From Psychromonas marina (GTDB lineage: Bacteria > Pseudomonadota > Gammaproteobacteria > Enterobacterales > Psychromonadaceae), in contig NZ_BSPQ01000021.1 of the NCBI RefSeq assembly GCF_030161115.1, forward strand, positions 1 through 64,000: a stretch of DNA of 64,000 nt, written 5' to 3'. Under the pieces are notes generated by a model that saw only the letters and a list, made by a program, of their open reading frames with translations, was not told where the DNA came from and made no database searches. Every line of letters begins with the position of its first letter. Position 1 is the stretch's first letter. Shown here piece by piece: positions 43,987-53,304 of this stretch. A program made the translations under genes and the position numbers.

Positions 43987-45101
43987 ATATAAATTTTAAA
44001 CATTACCGCAGTGCAACCGCAATTATTGTTGCTTTATCACTTTCTGCTTGTGTACGTTTCGATACGCGCATGCAAGCAAATGGCTCATTTGATTATCAAA
44101 AATCAGAGTTAATTACGCCGTACCAAACAGGTGATTTTAGTAATGATGAGATGCGTAATAATTTTGACCTGCCCCCGTTATCCGATGGCCAAATAGCCGT
44201 TGGATTCCACGGCGAAGATGTTGACATACGTCCTCCAACACAATTTATGGCGATCATTGATGGTGTTTTATTAGAGTCGACGCCAGATGATAAAATTAAA
44301 GTTTTGTTTAATTCGTTTAACCAAGACGAAGATATGCAAAACAAAGTTTGGTTTCTCATTAACTCTTATTTATCAGAGAATAATGTAGAAGTGGTTGAAA
44401 AAGATGACACGCATATTCAAACCGGCATATTTGTTGATACGACAACCTACGGTAGTTTTGTTAATAAAAACACGGTTGAAAAAAAGTCTAGCTATAACTT
44501 AACGGTACAAAAAGAACAAAATGGACATACCGTTGCAGTTACTGTTGATGCATTAACTTATGCAGAAAAGAATGAGTCCGCCGACTTAAAGATTAATTTA
44601 GTAGGTAGTACGAAACAGGAAATTGAACTTCGTTTTGTAAATAATTTATTAAGACATGCCTATTTCGTAAAAGCATCTGAACAACTTGCTTCTGCTAATA
44701 CGCAGCCATTAACAATAAAACTGGGCTTTGATGATAACCATCAAAGTGCTTGGATTGTTGAAGATGAATTTATTGAAACTTGGCGTAAATTACCTGCTTT
44801 ATTTACCTTACTTAACTTTGAGTTAGTTGATGCAGATAAAAATCTCGGTTACTTTCTGTTAAATTACAGCAAACCAAGTGACAGTTACTGGGACGAAAAT
44901 GATTTACAACCTTTTGAACTGGATAATGGTGAATATTTTGTTCAGCTTGGTGAAGTGACGGGTGGAACTACATCAATTGTTTGGTTAGATGAAGATAAAA
45001 AACCTTTAACTGATCAAAAGGTATCGGAAATTTATATCAGTATTACCGAACATGTTCGTGGTGCTTTGTTAGAAAATGATAAACAAACCAAAGAGTTTTA
45101 A
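43983..45101 (+). CDS. bamC: Outer membrane assembly lipoprotein BamC
   Basis: 372 residues with a lipoprotein signal ending LSLSAC at about residue 23. The mature N-terminus ([16 protein letters not shown]) and two helix-grip-like domains (about 100-210 and 240-355) match BamC/NlpB, a subunit of the Bam complex that inserts outer-membrane beta-barrels. Its start overlaps dapA. The DPP-type lasso region ([15 protein letters not shown]) is recognisable. A terminator follows at 45125-45157. Confidence 0.93.
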   Translation: MNINFKHYRSATAIIVALSLSACVRFDTRMQANGSFDYQKSELITPYQTGDFSNDEMRNNFDLPPLSDGQIAVGFHGEDVDIRPPTQFMAIIDGVLLESTPDDKIKVLFNSFNQDEDMQNKVWFLINSYLSENNVEVVEKDDTHIQTGIFVDTTTYGSFVNKNTVEKKSSYNLTVQKEQNGHTVAVTVDALTYAEKNESADLKINLVGSTKQEIELRFVNNLLRHAYFVKASEQLASANTQPLTIKLGFDDNHQSAWIVEDEFIETWRKLPALFTLLNFELVDADKNLGYFLLNYSKPSDSYWDENDLQPFELDNGEYFVQLGEVTGGTTSIVWLDEDKKPLTDQKVSEIYISITEHVRGALLENDKQTKEF

Positions 45102-45124
45102 TCGCTTAATCTGAAAATAAAAAT

Positions 45125-45157
45125 AAAAGCCAACCGATTAATCATCCGTTGGCTTTT
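45125..45157 (+). terminator. Intrinsic terminator of dapA-bamC
   Basis: AAAAGCCAACCGAT pairs with ATCCGTTGGCTTTT with one mismatch, ending in TTTTTTG. The right part overlaps the last codons of the convergent DUF2897 gene. Confidence 0.88.
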
Positions 45158-45326
45158 TTGTTTCTTGTTTTTTTTTAGCTAATGCTTCAGCTTGCTTTTT
45201 TTCTTCAATAGATTTTAAAACACTATCTGGTAATTTCATTTTTGCACTGTGTTTTAACAAAAGAATATTGCTAACAATAATCCCTAGAACAAATGCAATA
45301 ACTAAAAATAACATCCAGCCGTTCAT
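45138..45326 (-). CDS. DUF2897 family small membrane protein
   Basis: 62 residues. MNGWMLFLVIAFVLGIIVSN is one membrane helix, then ILLLKHSAKMKLPDSVLKSIE fits the DUF2897 pattern, and the tail is Lys/Glu-rich and probably cytosolic. Function unknown. It converges on bamC, and the end of the gene encodes part of the shared terminator. AAGGAAATA upstream of the start is a good ribosome site. Confidence 0.8.
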   Translation of the reverse strand: MNGWMLFLVIAFVLGIIVSNILLLKHSAKMKLPDSVLKSIEEKKQAEALAKKKQETKKPTDD

Positions 45327-45652
45327 AAATATTTCCTTTGTTTTTTAAATTTGAAATTTATTTTTAACTCATTAATTTTTAATAAAGTTATTTCTTAATA
45401 AGAGGGGGCCTTTTTATAAAAGTGTTTCTTACATTTCTATTAAATGAAAACTTAGTAAGGCAACAAGTGCTGTTGAGTGTAAGTTAAAGTTAAAAATTTT
45501 TATAAAAATGTATCAATAAGAATTTTAGTTACAAAACTGAGAACGAAATTAAATATAAAATATGCTTAAATATTTAAAGCTTGTAGAAAAAAGCAGAAAA
45601 TTAATTCTGCTTTTATGTAGATAAGTTTTGAGAAGAAAATCAGTTAAAAAAC
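45327..45652. other. AT-rich intergenic region between DUF2897 and purC
   Basis: This 326-bp stretch is markedly AT-rich and holds the purC terminator (45589-45614) and the DUF2897 promoter region. I see no gene. Confidence 0.5.
45589..45614 (-). terminator. Intrinsic terminator of purC
   Basis: AAAAGCAGAA and TTCTGCTTTT form a 10-bp stem with a six-base loop. On the minus strand the right arm continues as TTTTTTC, an appropriate U-run. Confidence 0.85.
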
Positions 45653-46756
45653 TTAATCAATCAAACCATACTGTTCACGTAGTATTGTTACTATTTCAGC
45701 TTTAGGGTTTTCACTAAGTACAATTTCTTTACCAATTATTTTTTCTGCAATACCAATATAGGTTTCAGAAATTTTCATTAATACATCTTCTGGCAATGCA
45801 TTATTTTTTGCTAACGCAAAGCGTTCTGCCATGCGATCTTTATTTAATAAAATATCAGGATCAGGGAAGTGCTTTAATAAAAGTTGACGGAAATCTTCTT
45901 TAGAATTTTCAACAATCTTTCCGTCCCTAAATGCAGCGCCATCCCAAATTCGAGAAGAGTCTGGTGTACCCACCTCATCCATGTAAATTAACTTTTCATT
46001 ACCTGCTTTATCATTCACGTAACCAAATTCAAATTTTGTATCTACAAATATCTGATCAAGCTTTTCAAGTTCAGTACTAATGACTGCAAACGCATCTTTT
46101 AATAGTTTCTCATAGAAATTAATATCTGATGGTTTGGTAAAGTTAAACGCTTCAAAATTATCTTCGATATTTTGACGTGTAATATTTACGTCATCAACTG
46201 CTTGGACACCCGGGATACCTTCTAAAATACCTTTGGTAGAAGGAGTGATAAGTAGCTCAGGTAATTTCTGATTATTCGATAAACCTTCCGCGATATTGAT
46301 CCCACAAAATTCACGTTCACCCTTTTCATAAGCGCGCCACATAGATCCAGTAATATATTGACGAGCAATCGCTTCTATCATGACAGGTTTTGCTTTTTGT
46401 ACGATCCAAACAAATGGGTGTGGGATATCAAGAATATGGCTATCTGCTAAACCTTGTTCTTTAAACAGTTTGAACCAATGATTGGAAATGGCATTAAGTG
46501 CAGCGCCTTTTCCTGGCACACCATTCATGCCACCTTCACCATGCCAAATACAATCGAATGCAGAAATTCGATCGCTAATTACCATAATAGCTAGTGGTGC
46601 ATCAGCAGGAACATCGTAACCTTTTTCTTCAATTAGACGTTTGCTGTCCGCTTCAGTTAACCAGTAAACGGAACGTACTTTACCACTATGTACAGGTTTA
46701 TGAGTACGGATTGGGAGATCGTTATTCACGGCTAACACTTTATTGGCAAGACTCAT
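45653..46756 (-). CDS. purC: Phosphoribosylaminoimidazole-succinocarboxamide synthase PurC, long form
   Basis: 367 residues, compared with about 237 in E. coli. The SAICAR synthase core is present: [54 protein letters not shown] and [15 protein letters not shown]. The enlarged form is common in Vibrio, Shewanella and Psychromonas, as I recall. It joins aspartate to CAIR using ATP in purine synthesis. It lies 116 bp after the DUF3014 gene on the same strand. I see no clear PurR operator in the gap. Confidence 0.96.
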   Translation of the reverse strand: MSLANKVLAVNNDLPIRTHKPVHSGKVRSVYWLTEADSKRLIEEKGYDVPADAPLAIMVISDRISAFDCIWHGEGGMNGVPGKGAALNAISNHWFKLFKEQGLADSHILDIPHPFVWIVQKAKPVMIEAIARQYITGSMWRAYEKGEREFCGINIAEGLSNNQKLPELLITPSTKGILEGIPGVQAVDDVNITRQNIEDNFEAFNFTKPSDINFYEKLLKDAFAVISTELEKLDQIFVDTKFEFGYVNDKAGNEKLIYMDEVGTPDSSRIWDGAAFRDGKIVENSKEDFRQLLLKHFPDPDILLNKDRMAERFALAKNNALPEDVLMKISETYIGIAEKIIGKEIVLSENPKAEIVTILREQYGLID

Positions 46757-46872
46757 AAAAAATATCCTTGTTTTACGTCAAATACAGTTATTAAAAATTT
46801 GAGACGCAAGTTTAGCAGATAAATAATCAGTTATCCTGTCAATATTAATGCTAATTTACTTAACGTAACTCG

Positions 46873-47712
46873 TTATAATTGCTCTAATTCATTTTGAATT
46901 TGTGCAAGTTTAAGTTGTATTTTTTGTAAGTTATCTGGTCCCATTCTAAGCATTAATTTTTGCGTATCTGGCAATGTTTCTAAATTTTCATCTGCGTATT
47001 TGTAAATAACTGAAGGGGAGTTAAGTTCTATGTTGTAACGAATGATCGGCGTATCCAACACTTCCGTTATCGCTTTATTAAAGGTATCTTGAAAACTACC
47101 TTTCTCGTAACCAATATCTTGGTATGCTTGATCAATCAATGGTGTTAGTTGAGAGTATAAGGAAATAAAATTTTCGACATCAATATTATCGACAAGTTGA
47201 GCATAATTATCGTAACGTTGATAACTTTTACTGTCCATAATCAGTATGTTTTTCACTTCTTTGATAGAAAATGGTTCGCTCGGTGTTAACAACGGACTGA
47301 AACTAGTAACTAATTCACCTCTTGAAAAATTATCGATAAAGACAACAACATTACTAATAATATCATTCTGAACAATCAGTGATGTATCACCTACAACCTT
47401 TATATTTTGCAACACAAACGGATCTGATTCATGTAAAGCGGGTAGTGGTTCAGCATTTTCTGTAGTTGTATTTGTTTGCGGGGTAGGTGGCTTTATTGTT
47501 ACGACTTGTGCTAATTTTTGGGGTTGTTGGTCCACATTTGATATTGCTGATATTTCATCTGAATGAGACACTTGTTTATTATCTTCGACAACATCAGCCT
47601 CTGAAAAATGATCGATCAGATAAGGACCAAGCCCACCTCCAATCAACACCACACCAACTGAAACGATAATGACCTTAAGTAATTTATTGTCACTTCTTTT
47701 TTCTATTGTCAT
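46873..47712 (-). CDS. DUF3014 domain membrane-anchored protein
   Basis: 279 residues. One membrane helix at about 13-33 follows a short cytosolic tail, then a Thr/Pro/Gln-rich linker, then the DUF3014 domain from about 90 (PALHESDPFVLQNIKV, VVVFIDNFSRGELV, YQRYDNYAQLV, AYQDIGYEKG, YKYADENLETLPDTQKLML and RMGPDN). The domain should be periplasmic. Family function is unknown as far as I know. Start MTIEKRSDNK; the gene is upstream of purC with no obvious link. Confidence 0.85.
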   Translation of the reverse strand: MTIEKRSDNKLLKVIIVSVGVVLIGGGLGPYLIDHFSEADVVEDNKQVSHSDEISAISNVDQQPQKLAQVVTIKPPTPQTNTTTENAEPLPALHESDPFVLQNIKVVGDTSLIVQNDIISNVVVFIDNFSRGELVTSFSPLLTPSEPFSIKEVKNILIMDSKSYQRYDNYAQLVDNIDVENFISLYSQLTPLIDQAYQDIGYEKGSFQDTFNKAITEVLDTPIIRYNIELNSPSVIYKYADENLETLPDTQKLMLRMGPDNLQKIQLKLAQIQNELEQL

Positions 47713-48152
47713 TAGTTAACACCTAAATAATTAATTTAAAATATTGTGTCAAAAAGCTAACCTAAAAGCTAATGGATACTGCATAAAGTGTTATCTTAAC
47801 CTGCTTTATATTCACGTAAGTGCAAGGTAAGTATAGGTTTTTTCCTAATCACACAACTGACAGCGTATGTATTTTAAACACAAGAGTCTTACAGCCAGTG
47901 AACATGGTACTGTGAGGTGTATATGAATAAAATGAATGATTTAATTGTTGGTCAAATATCGCACCAAAATATACTTAAATACAAGCGAAGTGTGTAGTTA
48001 TTGTTCGCAGGTGATGTTTGTTTATCAACCTTTTAATAGAAATGTTTCATTGGGAATACTTGTTTTGAATAAAAATAAAACGATATAATCTTCTAATTCA
48101 ATAGATTAAGATGATATTATTTAATTTTAATCTATTCAAAAAGACGGAACTA
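47713..48152. other. Intergenic region, divergent promoters and a possible 24-codon frame
   Basis: This 440-bp gap lies between the DUF3014 gene (minus) and a small hypothetical gene (plus). A 24-codon frame at 47923-47997 has GAGGTG five bases upstream but no family resemblance. I see no other feature. Confidence 0.4.
47923..47997 (+). CDS. Possible 24-residue small protein
   Basis: ATG at 47923 follows GAGGTG and encodes MNKMNDLIVGQISHQNILKY plus four more residues. It is not recognised. The ribosome site is good, but it could be chance. No downstream gene is close enough for a leader-peptide role. Confidence 0.2.
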   Translation: MNKMNDLIVGQISHQNILKYKRSV

Positions 48153-48473
48153 ATGAAAGAAACATTAAAATCACTATCAGATATTATTGCCCAATCCAAT
48201 GATCTTTTTTATGAAAAAAACAGTAAGTTAGATACTGTTATTGGCATCATGGATAAAACTCTTCGCAAGCAAGGAATGAAAGCAGATGCGATTAGTGTTG
48301 ATTGTATTCCTTTAAATAAAAAGATAGTTTTTTTAGTCTATGATGAAAAGCCACAACAAATCGACATTGCATTTGGCAATAAAGCGGGTGACATTAGCTC
48401 AACGGCACAAATACCGATAGATGAACTAACCATTGAGAAATGTATTGAGTTTATGGTCGAATACTTTAAATAA
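48153..48473 (+). CDS. Small hypothetical protein
   Basis: 106 residues from the ATG at 48153, where CGGAA lies upstream; an in-frame ATG at 48111 lacks a ribosome site. The sequence has a helical N-terminus (KETLKSLSDIIAQSND) and a mixed C-terminus with KKIVFLVYDEKPQQIDIAFG. No signal peptide, membrane segment or Cys motif stands out. Not recognised. It lies 99 bp before metY on the same strand and may share a transcript. Confidence 0.65.
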   Translation: MKETLKSLSDIIAQSNDLFYEKNSKLDTVIGIMDKTLRKQGMKADAISVDCIPLNKKIVFLVYDEKPQQIDIAFGNKAGDISSTAQIPIDELTIEKCIEFMVEYFK

Positions 48474-48572
48474 TAATTACATTATTAATTTAACCTAACA
48501 CGCAAAATTTAAGGCTATTAATCGGTAATATCATCTTCGGTTTTCATATTTAGTTAATTAAAAAGGATAGTT

Positions 48573-49844
48573 ATGCAATTAGAATCATTAGCGTTACATC
48601 ATGGATACGAGTCAGAAGCAACGACTAAAGCGGCCGCAGTACCTATATATCAAACAACCTCTTATACGTTTGATGATACGCAGCATGGCGCAGATCTTTT
48701 TGACCTGAAAGTACCAGGTAATATCTATACACGTATTATGAACCCAACAACCGATGTACTAGAGAAACGGGTTGCAGCGATGGAAGGTGGAATAGCAGCG
48801 CTTGCAGTTGCATCCGGCATGTCTGCAATTACTTATGCCATCCAGTGTATTTGTGAAGTGGGCACAAATATTGTGAGTACGAGTCAACTTTATGGTGGTA
48901 CTTATAATCTTTTTGCACACTCGTTACCAAAACAAGGTATTGAATGCCGAATGGTTTCCTTTGATGATTATCAAGGGTTTGAAGATGCTATTGATGATAA
49001 TACGCGTGCCATTTTTTGTGAATCTATCGGTAATCCTGCCGGAAATATTGTGGATTTAGAGAAACTAGCCAACATCGCGCACAAGCATGGTCTACCACTG
49101 ATTGTAGATAATACAGTTGCGTCGCCGGTTTTATGTCGCCCATTTGAATTTGGTGCAGACATTGTCGTACATTCATTAACGAAATATATCGGCGGACATG
49201 GTACATCCATCGGTGGAATCATTGTTGATTCTGGCAAGTTTGATTGGGTTGCAAATAAAAAACGCTTTGCCGTACTTAATGAACCAGATCCTTCTTATCA
49301 CGATGTCATTTATACAGAAGCGCTAGGCGCTGCTGCTTATATTGGTCGTTGTCGTGTCGTACCTTTACGTAATACCGGTGCAGCTATTTCTCCAATGAAC
49401 TCATTTCAGATCATGCAAGGTTTAGAAACCTTATGTTTACGCATGGAACGTCATTGTGAAAATGCAGAAAAATTGGCAGCCTATTTATCCGCTCATGAAA
49501 AAGTAGAATGGGTAAATTACGCAGCACTTGAAAATAGCCAATACTACGAAACATGCCAAAAAATTTGTGCCGGAAAGGCTTCTGGAGTTTTAAGTTTTGG
49601 TATTAAAGGTGGAGCCGAAGGAGGCGCTAAATTCATTGATGCGTTAAACATGATATTACGCTTAGTTAACATAGGAGATGCTAAATCTCTTGCATGTCAT
49701 CCTGCTTCTACAACACATCGTCAACTAAATAATGACGAGTTAAAAGCGGCGGGTGTAAGTGAAGAATTGATCCGAATCTCAGTCGGTATTGAAAATATAG
49801 CTGATATTATTGCAGACGTCGAACAGGCGTTAGGAAAGGTTTAA
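48573..49844 (+). CDS. metY: O-acetylhomoserine sulfhydrylase MetY-type (PLP enzyme)
   Basis: 423 residues of the Cys/Met metabolism PLP family. The PLP-binding Lys lies in VHSLTKYIGGHG, and VPIYQTTSYTFDD, YTRIMNPTTD and GNPAGNIVDLE are typical. The length and the MNPTTDVLEKR motif fit O-acetylhomoserine aminocarboxypropyltransferase rather than cystathionine gamma-synthase. It makes homocysteine from O-acetylhomoserine and sulfide. AAGGATAG lies before the ATG. A perfect terminator follows the stop. Confidence 0.93.
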   Translation: MQLESLALHHGYESEATTKAAAVPIYQTTSYTFDDTQHGADLFDLKVPGNIYTRIMNPTTDVLEKRVAAMEGGIAALAVASGMSAITYAIQCICEVGTNIVSTSQLYGGTYNLFAHSLPKQGIECRMVSFDDYQGFEDAIDDNTRAIFCESIGNPAGNIVDLEKLANIAHKHGLPLIVDNTVASPVLCRPFEFGADIVVHSLTKYIGGHGTSIGGIIVDSGKFDWVANKKRFAVLNEPDPSYHDVIYTEALGAAAYIGRCRVVPLRNTGAAISPMNSFQIMQGLETLCLRMERHCENAEKLAAYLSAHEKVEWVNYAALENSQYYETCQKICAGKASGVLSFGIKGGAEGGAKFIDALNMILRLVNIGDAKSLACHPASTTHRQLNNDELKAAGVSEELIRISVGIENIADIIADVEQALGKV

Positions 49845-49851
49845 CCTTTTA

Positions 49852-49879
49852 AAGTAGCATCAAACAATAGATGCTACTT
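49852..49879 (+). terminator. Intrinsic terminator of metY
   Basis: AAGTAGCATC pairs perfectly with GATGCTACTT around an eight-base loop, then TATTTT follows. Confidence 0.85.
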
Positions 49880-49967
49880 ATTTTAAAATCAATGGCTAAC
49901 AATTACAAATTTGATTGCTACAATTATTAAATATAGTTTTAATCACTCTTAATTATAGGGAAGTACA

Positions 49968-50126
49968 ATGAATCAACTAATCAATATTATTATCTGTTTT
50001 TTATTACCACCTGTTGCAGTTTTTTTAAAACATGGTGTAGGCAAAGATTTAATTATTAATATTATATTAACAATTTTCTTTTTTGTACCCGGCATTATTC
50101 ACGCTTTATGGTTAACAACAAGATAA
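49968..50126 (+). CDS. PMP3/YqaE (UPF0057) family small membrane protein
   Basis: 52 residues, below common length cutoffs. Two membrane helices are separated by a short loop: MNQLINIIICFLLPPVAVFL, then KHGVGKDL, then IINIILTIFFFVPGIIHALW. The LPPVAVFLK, GVGKD and PGIIHA motifs match the PMP3/YqaE family, whose members affect membrane potential and salt or cold tolerance in yeast and plants. AGGGAAG is well placed before the ATG. It appears monocistronic. Confidence 0.85.
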   Translation: MNQLINIIICFLLPPVAVFLKHGVGKDLIINIILTIFFFVPGIIHALWLTTR

Positions 50127-50247
50127 CTTTTAATGGTGATCTGTATAAAACCTCGACATATTATTGCAATGTAATATACAAATAAATCAGATATAATTTC
50201 TACTTATCGCCGCATTAAAGTTACGTCGTTATGCTGAAAATTAATTT

Positions 50248-50270
50248 GACTACTTATTCATTAAGTAGTC
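50248..50270 (+). promoter_or_regulatory. Hairpin in the leader of the pilin gene
   Basis: GACTACTTA pairs perfectly with TAAGTAGTC around a five-base loop, ending 28 bp before the TTG start. No T-run follows. It may affect translation or stability. Confidence 0.45.
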
Positions 50271-50298
50271 ATGTTTAATCTATCTAAAGGATGTTAGT

Positions 50299-50802
50299 TT
50301 GATTAAAAGTCGTGGTTTTACACTCATTGAATTAGTTATTGTGATTATTATATTGGGGATATTAGGGGCAGTTGCTGCGCCAAAATTTTTAAATTTAAGG
50401 GATGATGCAGAAAAAGCTACCTTTGCAGGTATTGCAGCCGCATTCGAATCGGGTGTAAGACAAATACATTATGCATGGTTAATACGTGGCAATAACCAAG
50501 CGGTGCAAGACTTTATTCAAGTATCAGACGTCGAGTATTTAACTGTTAATGAATTTGGTTATCCTGCTGATACACGAGGTGTTAGTAAAACATTAAACTC
50601 ACAAGCTGATTGTGTCGATGTCTGGCGAGCGGTAATGCTCTCATCGGGAGCAGAAACAGAAGATACACGCGATTTAACAGACTCAACTGAGTTCACTACC
50701 GTATACAACCGTAATTTTGACTGTACTTATACCTATAATGCACAACCCGATTTGAATGTTTATTATAATTCTAATAATGGTGAAGTTATCGTTTCTAAAT
50801 AG
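50299..50802 (+). CDS. Type IV pilin-like protein with TTG start
   Basis: 167 residues starting at TTG 50299, with AAAGGA eight bases upstream. The six-residue leader MIKSRG precedes FTLIELVIVIIILGILGAVA, the class III N-methylation motif cut by PilD/prepilin peptidase at Gly6 (Glu at mature position 5). Two Cys, in SQADCVDVW and NFDCTYTY, could form a C-terminal disulfide. No pilus-assembly genes are nearby, so it is an orphan, MSHA/GspG-like minor pilin. A hairpin lies in its leader and a terminator after it. Confidence 0.88.
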   Translation: MIKSRGFTLIELVIVIIILGILGAVAAPKFLNLRDDAEKATFAGIAAAFESGVRQIHYAWLIRGNNQAVQDFIQVSDVEYLTVNEFGYPADTRGVSKTLNSQADCVDVWRAVMLSSGAETEDTRDLTDSTEFTTVYNRNFDCTYTYNAQPDLNVYYNSNNGEVIVSK

Positions 50803-50838
50803 TAACTATTTAAGTATATGAGGAACATATTCGAGCAG

Positions 50839-50876
50839 ATTAGCCTCATAAAATGAGGTTGTTGTCTGAGGCTAAT
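50839..50876. terminator. Hairpin between pilin and convergent SDR gene
   Basis: ATTAGCCTCA pairs perfectly with TGAGGCTAAT around an 18-base loop, and TTGATT follows on the plus strand. It could end both transcripts. Confidence 0.65.
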
Positions 50877-50907
50877 TTGATTAAGTCGTTACAAATTGAT
50901 TTAAATA

Positions 50908-51645
50908 TTAATGACCATTTAATAAACCACCATCTATTGCGATACTCTGCCCTGTGATATAAGCACCTTTTTCCGACGCGAGGAAAGTCGCTAAATCAGC
51001 TAATTCAGATGGTTCAGCTAATCTGCCTGCAGGTATCATTGCTTTAATTGTTTGATCTGAAAGATTTAAAGATTTTAGTCTTTGAGTGCTCGTGTAACCG
51101 GGTAACAGACAATTGATCGTAATCCCAAAAGCTGAAAACTCGTTCGCAATTGATCGCGCTAAACCGGGTAAACCCGCTCTTAATCCATTTGAGGTTGTTA
51201 AACCGGCGATCGGTTCTTTTGCTGCAACCGAAGTCACTAAAATTATTCGTCCATAATTGTTTGATTTCATGATTGGAAGTATTGTTTTAATTGACTCAAC
51301 AGGGCTCATCCAAAGGGATTGAAAATCCTGTTGCCATTGCTGATCCGATACTTCAAGAAAACTGCCTTTTTCAGGACCACCTGTATTGGTCACAAGTATG
51401 TCAATTTGGCCAATTCTTTTTATTAATTTATCAATTAACTGCTTTGATGCAAGCGGTACTGACAGATCACAAACTTCATATCCAGCGGCACCAATTTCGT
51501 CACAGCAGGCTTTTAGTTTTAACTCAGAACGAGAGCAAATATATACTTCGACACCCTCATTAACCAGTGACAAAGCGATCGCTTTTCCGATGCCTGTACT
51601 GCCACCCATTACCAACGCTTTTTTATTATTAAGGTTTAAATTCAT
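50908..51645 (-). CDS. SDR family oxidoreductase lacking the usual Tyr-x-x-x-Lys
   Basis: 245 residues, Rossmann fold with GGSTGIGKA near residue 15 and NTGGP near residue 88. The Ser of SVAAKE is in place, but the canonical YxxxK is absent; the aligned segment reads TTSNGLRAGL, so Arg and Ser/Asn replace Tyr and Lys. This resembles a subgroup of FabG-like SDRs with SNxxR in that place. It may be a divergent dehydrogenase or a non-catalytic member. Coenzyme type is not clear. It stands alone on the minus strand. Confidence 0.88.
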   Translation of the reverse strand: MNLNLNNKKALVMGGSTGIGKAIALSLVNEGVEVYICSRSELKLKACCDEIGAAGYEVCDLSVPLASKQLIDKLIKRIGQIDILVTNTGGPEKGSFLEVSDQQWQQDFQSLWMSPVESIKTILPIMKSNNYGRIILVTSVAAKEPIAGLTTSNGLRAGLPGLARSIANEFSAFGITINCLLPGYTSTQRLKSLNLSDQTIKAMIPAGRLAEPSELADLATFLASEKGAYITGQSIAIDGGLLNGH

Positions 51646-52240
51646 GATATCTCCAGTTGTAAATTAATAGCCAGTATAGGAATAATTTAATTTTGTCGAC
51701 AATAAAAGACGAATAAAATGAATGTTATATATTATTTTGTGATGTTCATTGGTTAAATTTTCGAGGTACGGCAGGTCAGTTTTTATAAGGTAAGTATCAC
51801 ATAAATGCTCGATAGGTAGCCAATATTATTTAGATAGAACATATATCATGTTTAAATTGTGCGCACTTGTTGTATTAATACTAAGCTAGTAAGCGGTGTA
51901 AATGTAGGCAGTTATGATAATTAGGATTATTTAAAAGAATTAATTCTAATTATTTTAACTTTTATTTGTCAGTTTTTATTTGTTATTTAGGTGTGGTTAT
52001 TACTCCATTGGTTTAATAATGCTTATGGGGTAACCCTATGCTCTAGCCAAGTCAGAGCAAGTTTTAGCAAGTTTTTCTGCAATTTAATAAATAATTTGAA
52101 TGACCTCAAGTTCACCTACTCTCGAACAGCAAAATTCCCCTGTACTGTGATTACAAGGTTGTTTGCTGTAACCTATATAATTGCTTGTTATGTAAAAGAT
52201 AAATAATTAGCCCTAAATTTAAATTAATAAGGATATTAAT
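51646..52240. other. 595-bp upstream region of the betaine ABC operon
   Basis: A 71-codon frame at 51991 is not protein-like. The region is AT-rich and probably carries promoters for the SDR (minus) and the ABC operon (plus). No sharp element was identified; AAGGATATT before 52241 is the ribosome site. Confidence 0.45.
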
Positions 52241-53245
52241 ATGCGTAAATTTCTCTCTAGTTCTGTATTGCTTGCATGTGCATCATTGTCTATGAATGCC
52301 AATGCTAATGAATGTGGAAAAGTCACTATTGCTGATATGAACTGGAACTCTGCAACTCTTATTGCGAACATCGATAGATTTATACTTGAACATGGTTTTG
52401 ATTGTGATGCTGAATTAGTACCTGGTGATACTATGCCTACTGGTGCATCTATGATTGAAAAAGGCCAACCTGATATCGCTCCTGAATTTTGGAGTAATTC
52501 CATGAAAGAAGCCTTAGATAAAGGGGTACAAGAAGGGCGTATTCGTTATGCCGGTACAACGCTTTCAGATGGTGGTGAAGAAGGATTTTGGGTTCCTGCT
52601 TATATGGTAGAAAAAGACCCATCGCTTGCAACTATTGCTGGTGTTAAAGCCAATGCAAAACTATTTAAACATCCTGAAGATCCAAGTAAATCTGGATTTA
52701 TGGGCTGTCCTGCAGGTTGGAATTGTCAAATATCTTCTAGCCAACTATTTACTGCATTAGGGCTTGAAGATGCTGGGTTTGAACTATTAGATCCAGGTTC
52801 AGGTGCTGGTCTTTCTGGTTCAATTGCAAAAGCATATGAACGCCAAGAAGCATGGTTTGGTTATTACTGGGCGCCAACATCGGTTCTGGGTAAGTATAAA
52901 ATGGTTAAGGTTGATTTTGGTTCAGACGTTGACAGCAAACATTTTAAAGAGTGTATTACTCAAAATGATTGTTTAACACCAAAACCTACCATGTACCCAC
53001 CTTCAAAAGTTGATTCAGTTGTCACTGAAGCGTTTGCAAAGAGAGCGCCTGAAGCAATGTCATATCTTGCAGCGCGTTCGTTTAGTAACGCACAAATGAA
53101 CATTTTGTTAGCTTGGATGGAAGATCAACAAGCTGATGGTGAGTATACGGTTGAACATTTTTTAACTAATTATGAAGATACTTGGTCAAAATGGGTTGAT
53201 ACGGAAACGGCACAGAAAATTAAAAAAGCATTGTCAGAACTTTAA
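52241..53245 (+). CDS. proX: Betaine/choline-type ABC substrate-binding protein (OpuAC/ProX-like)
   Basis: 334 residues, with a Sec signal peptide ending at ANA (about residue 23). The mature part is an OpuAC-type domain, recognised by TIADMNWNSATLIANIDRFIL and GFDCDAELVPGDTM and by the pattern around DIAPEFWSNSM. Trp/Tyr residues such as FGYYWAPTS could form an aromatic cage for a quaternary ammonium. Cys pairs (GCPAGWNC, KECITQNDC) suggest disulfides. It should capture betaine or a related osmolyte in the periplasm. A strong terminator lies between it and the permease. Exact ligand is inferred. Confidence 0.88.
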   Translation: MRKFLSSSVLLACASLSMNANANECGKVTIADMNWNSATLIANIDRFILEHGFDCDAELVPGDTMPTGASMIEKGQPDIAPEFWSNSMKEALDKGVQEGRIRYAGTTLSDGGEEGFWVPAYMVEKDPSLATIAGVKANAKLFKHPEDPSKSGFMGCPAGWNCQISSSQLFTALGLEDAGFELLDPGSGAGLSGSIAKAYERQEAWFGYYWAPTSVLGKYKMVKVDFGSDVDSKHFKECITQNDCLTPKPTMYPPSKVDSVVTEAFAKRAPEAMSYLAARSFSNAQMNILLAWMEDQQADGEYTVEHFLTNYEDTWSKWVDTETAQKIKKALSEL

Positions 53246-53260
53246 TTAAGTCATCTCTAT

Positions 53261-53282
53261 AAGCCCAGATTATCTGGGCTTT
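53261..53282 (+). terminator. Intercistronic terminator between proX and proW
   Basis: AAGCCCAGA pairs perfectly with TCTGGGCTT around TTA, then a run of T. Being inside an operon, it should lower membrane-component expression relative to the binding protein. Confidence 0.92.
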
Positions 53283-53304
53283 TTTTTATAAGGAAATAAA
53301 TAAA

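Noticed and set aside
46757-46872. PurR operator upstream of purC
   Set aside because: No convincing match to the ACGCAAACGTTTGCGT pattern was seen.
51991-52206. 71-codon frame in the betaine operon upstream region
   Set aside because: No ribosome site, Cys/Phe/Ser-rich composition and no family resemblance.
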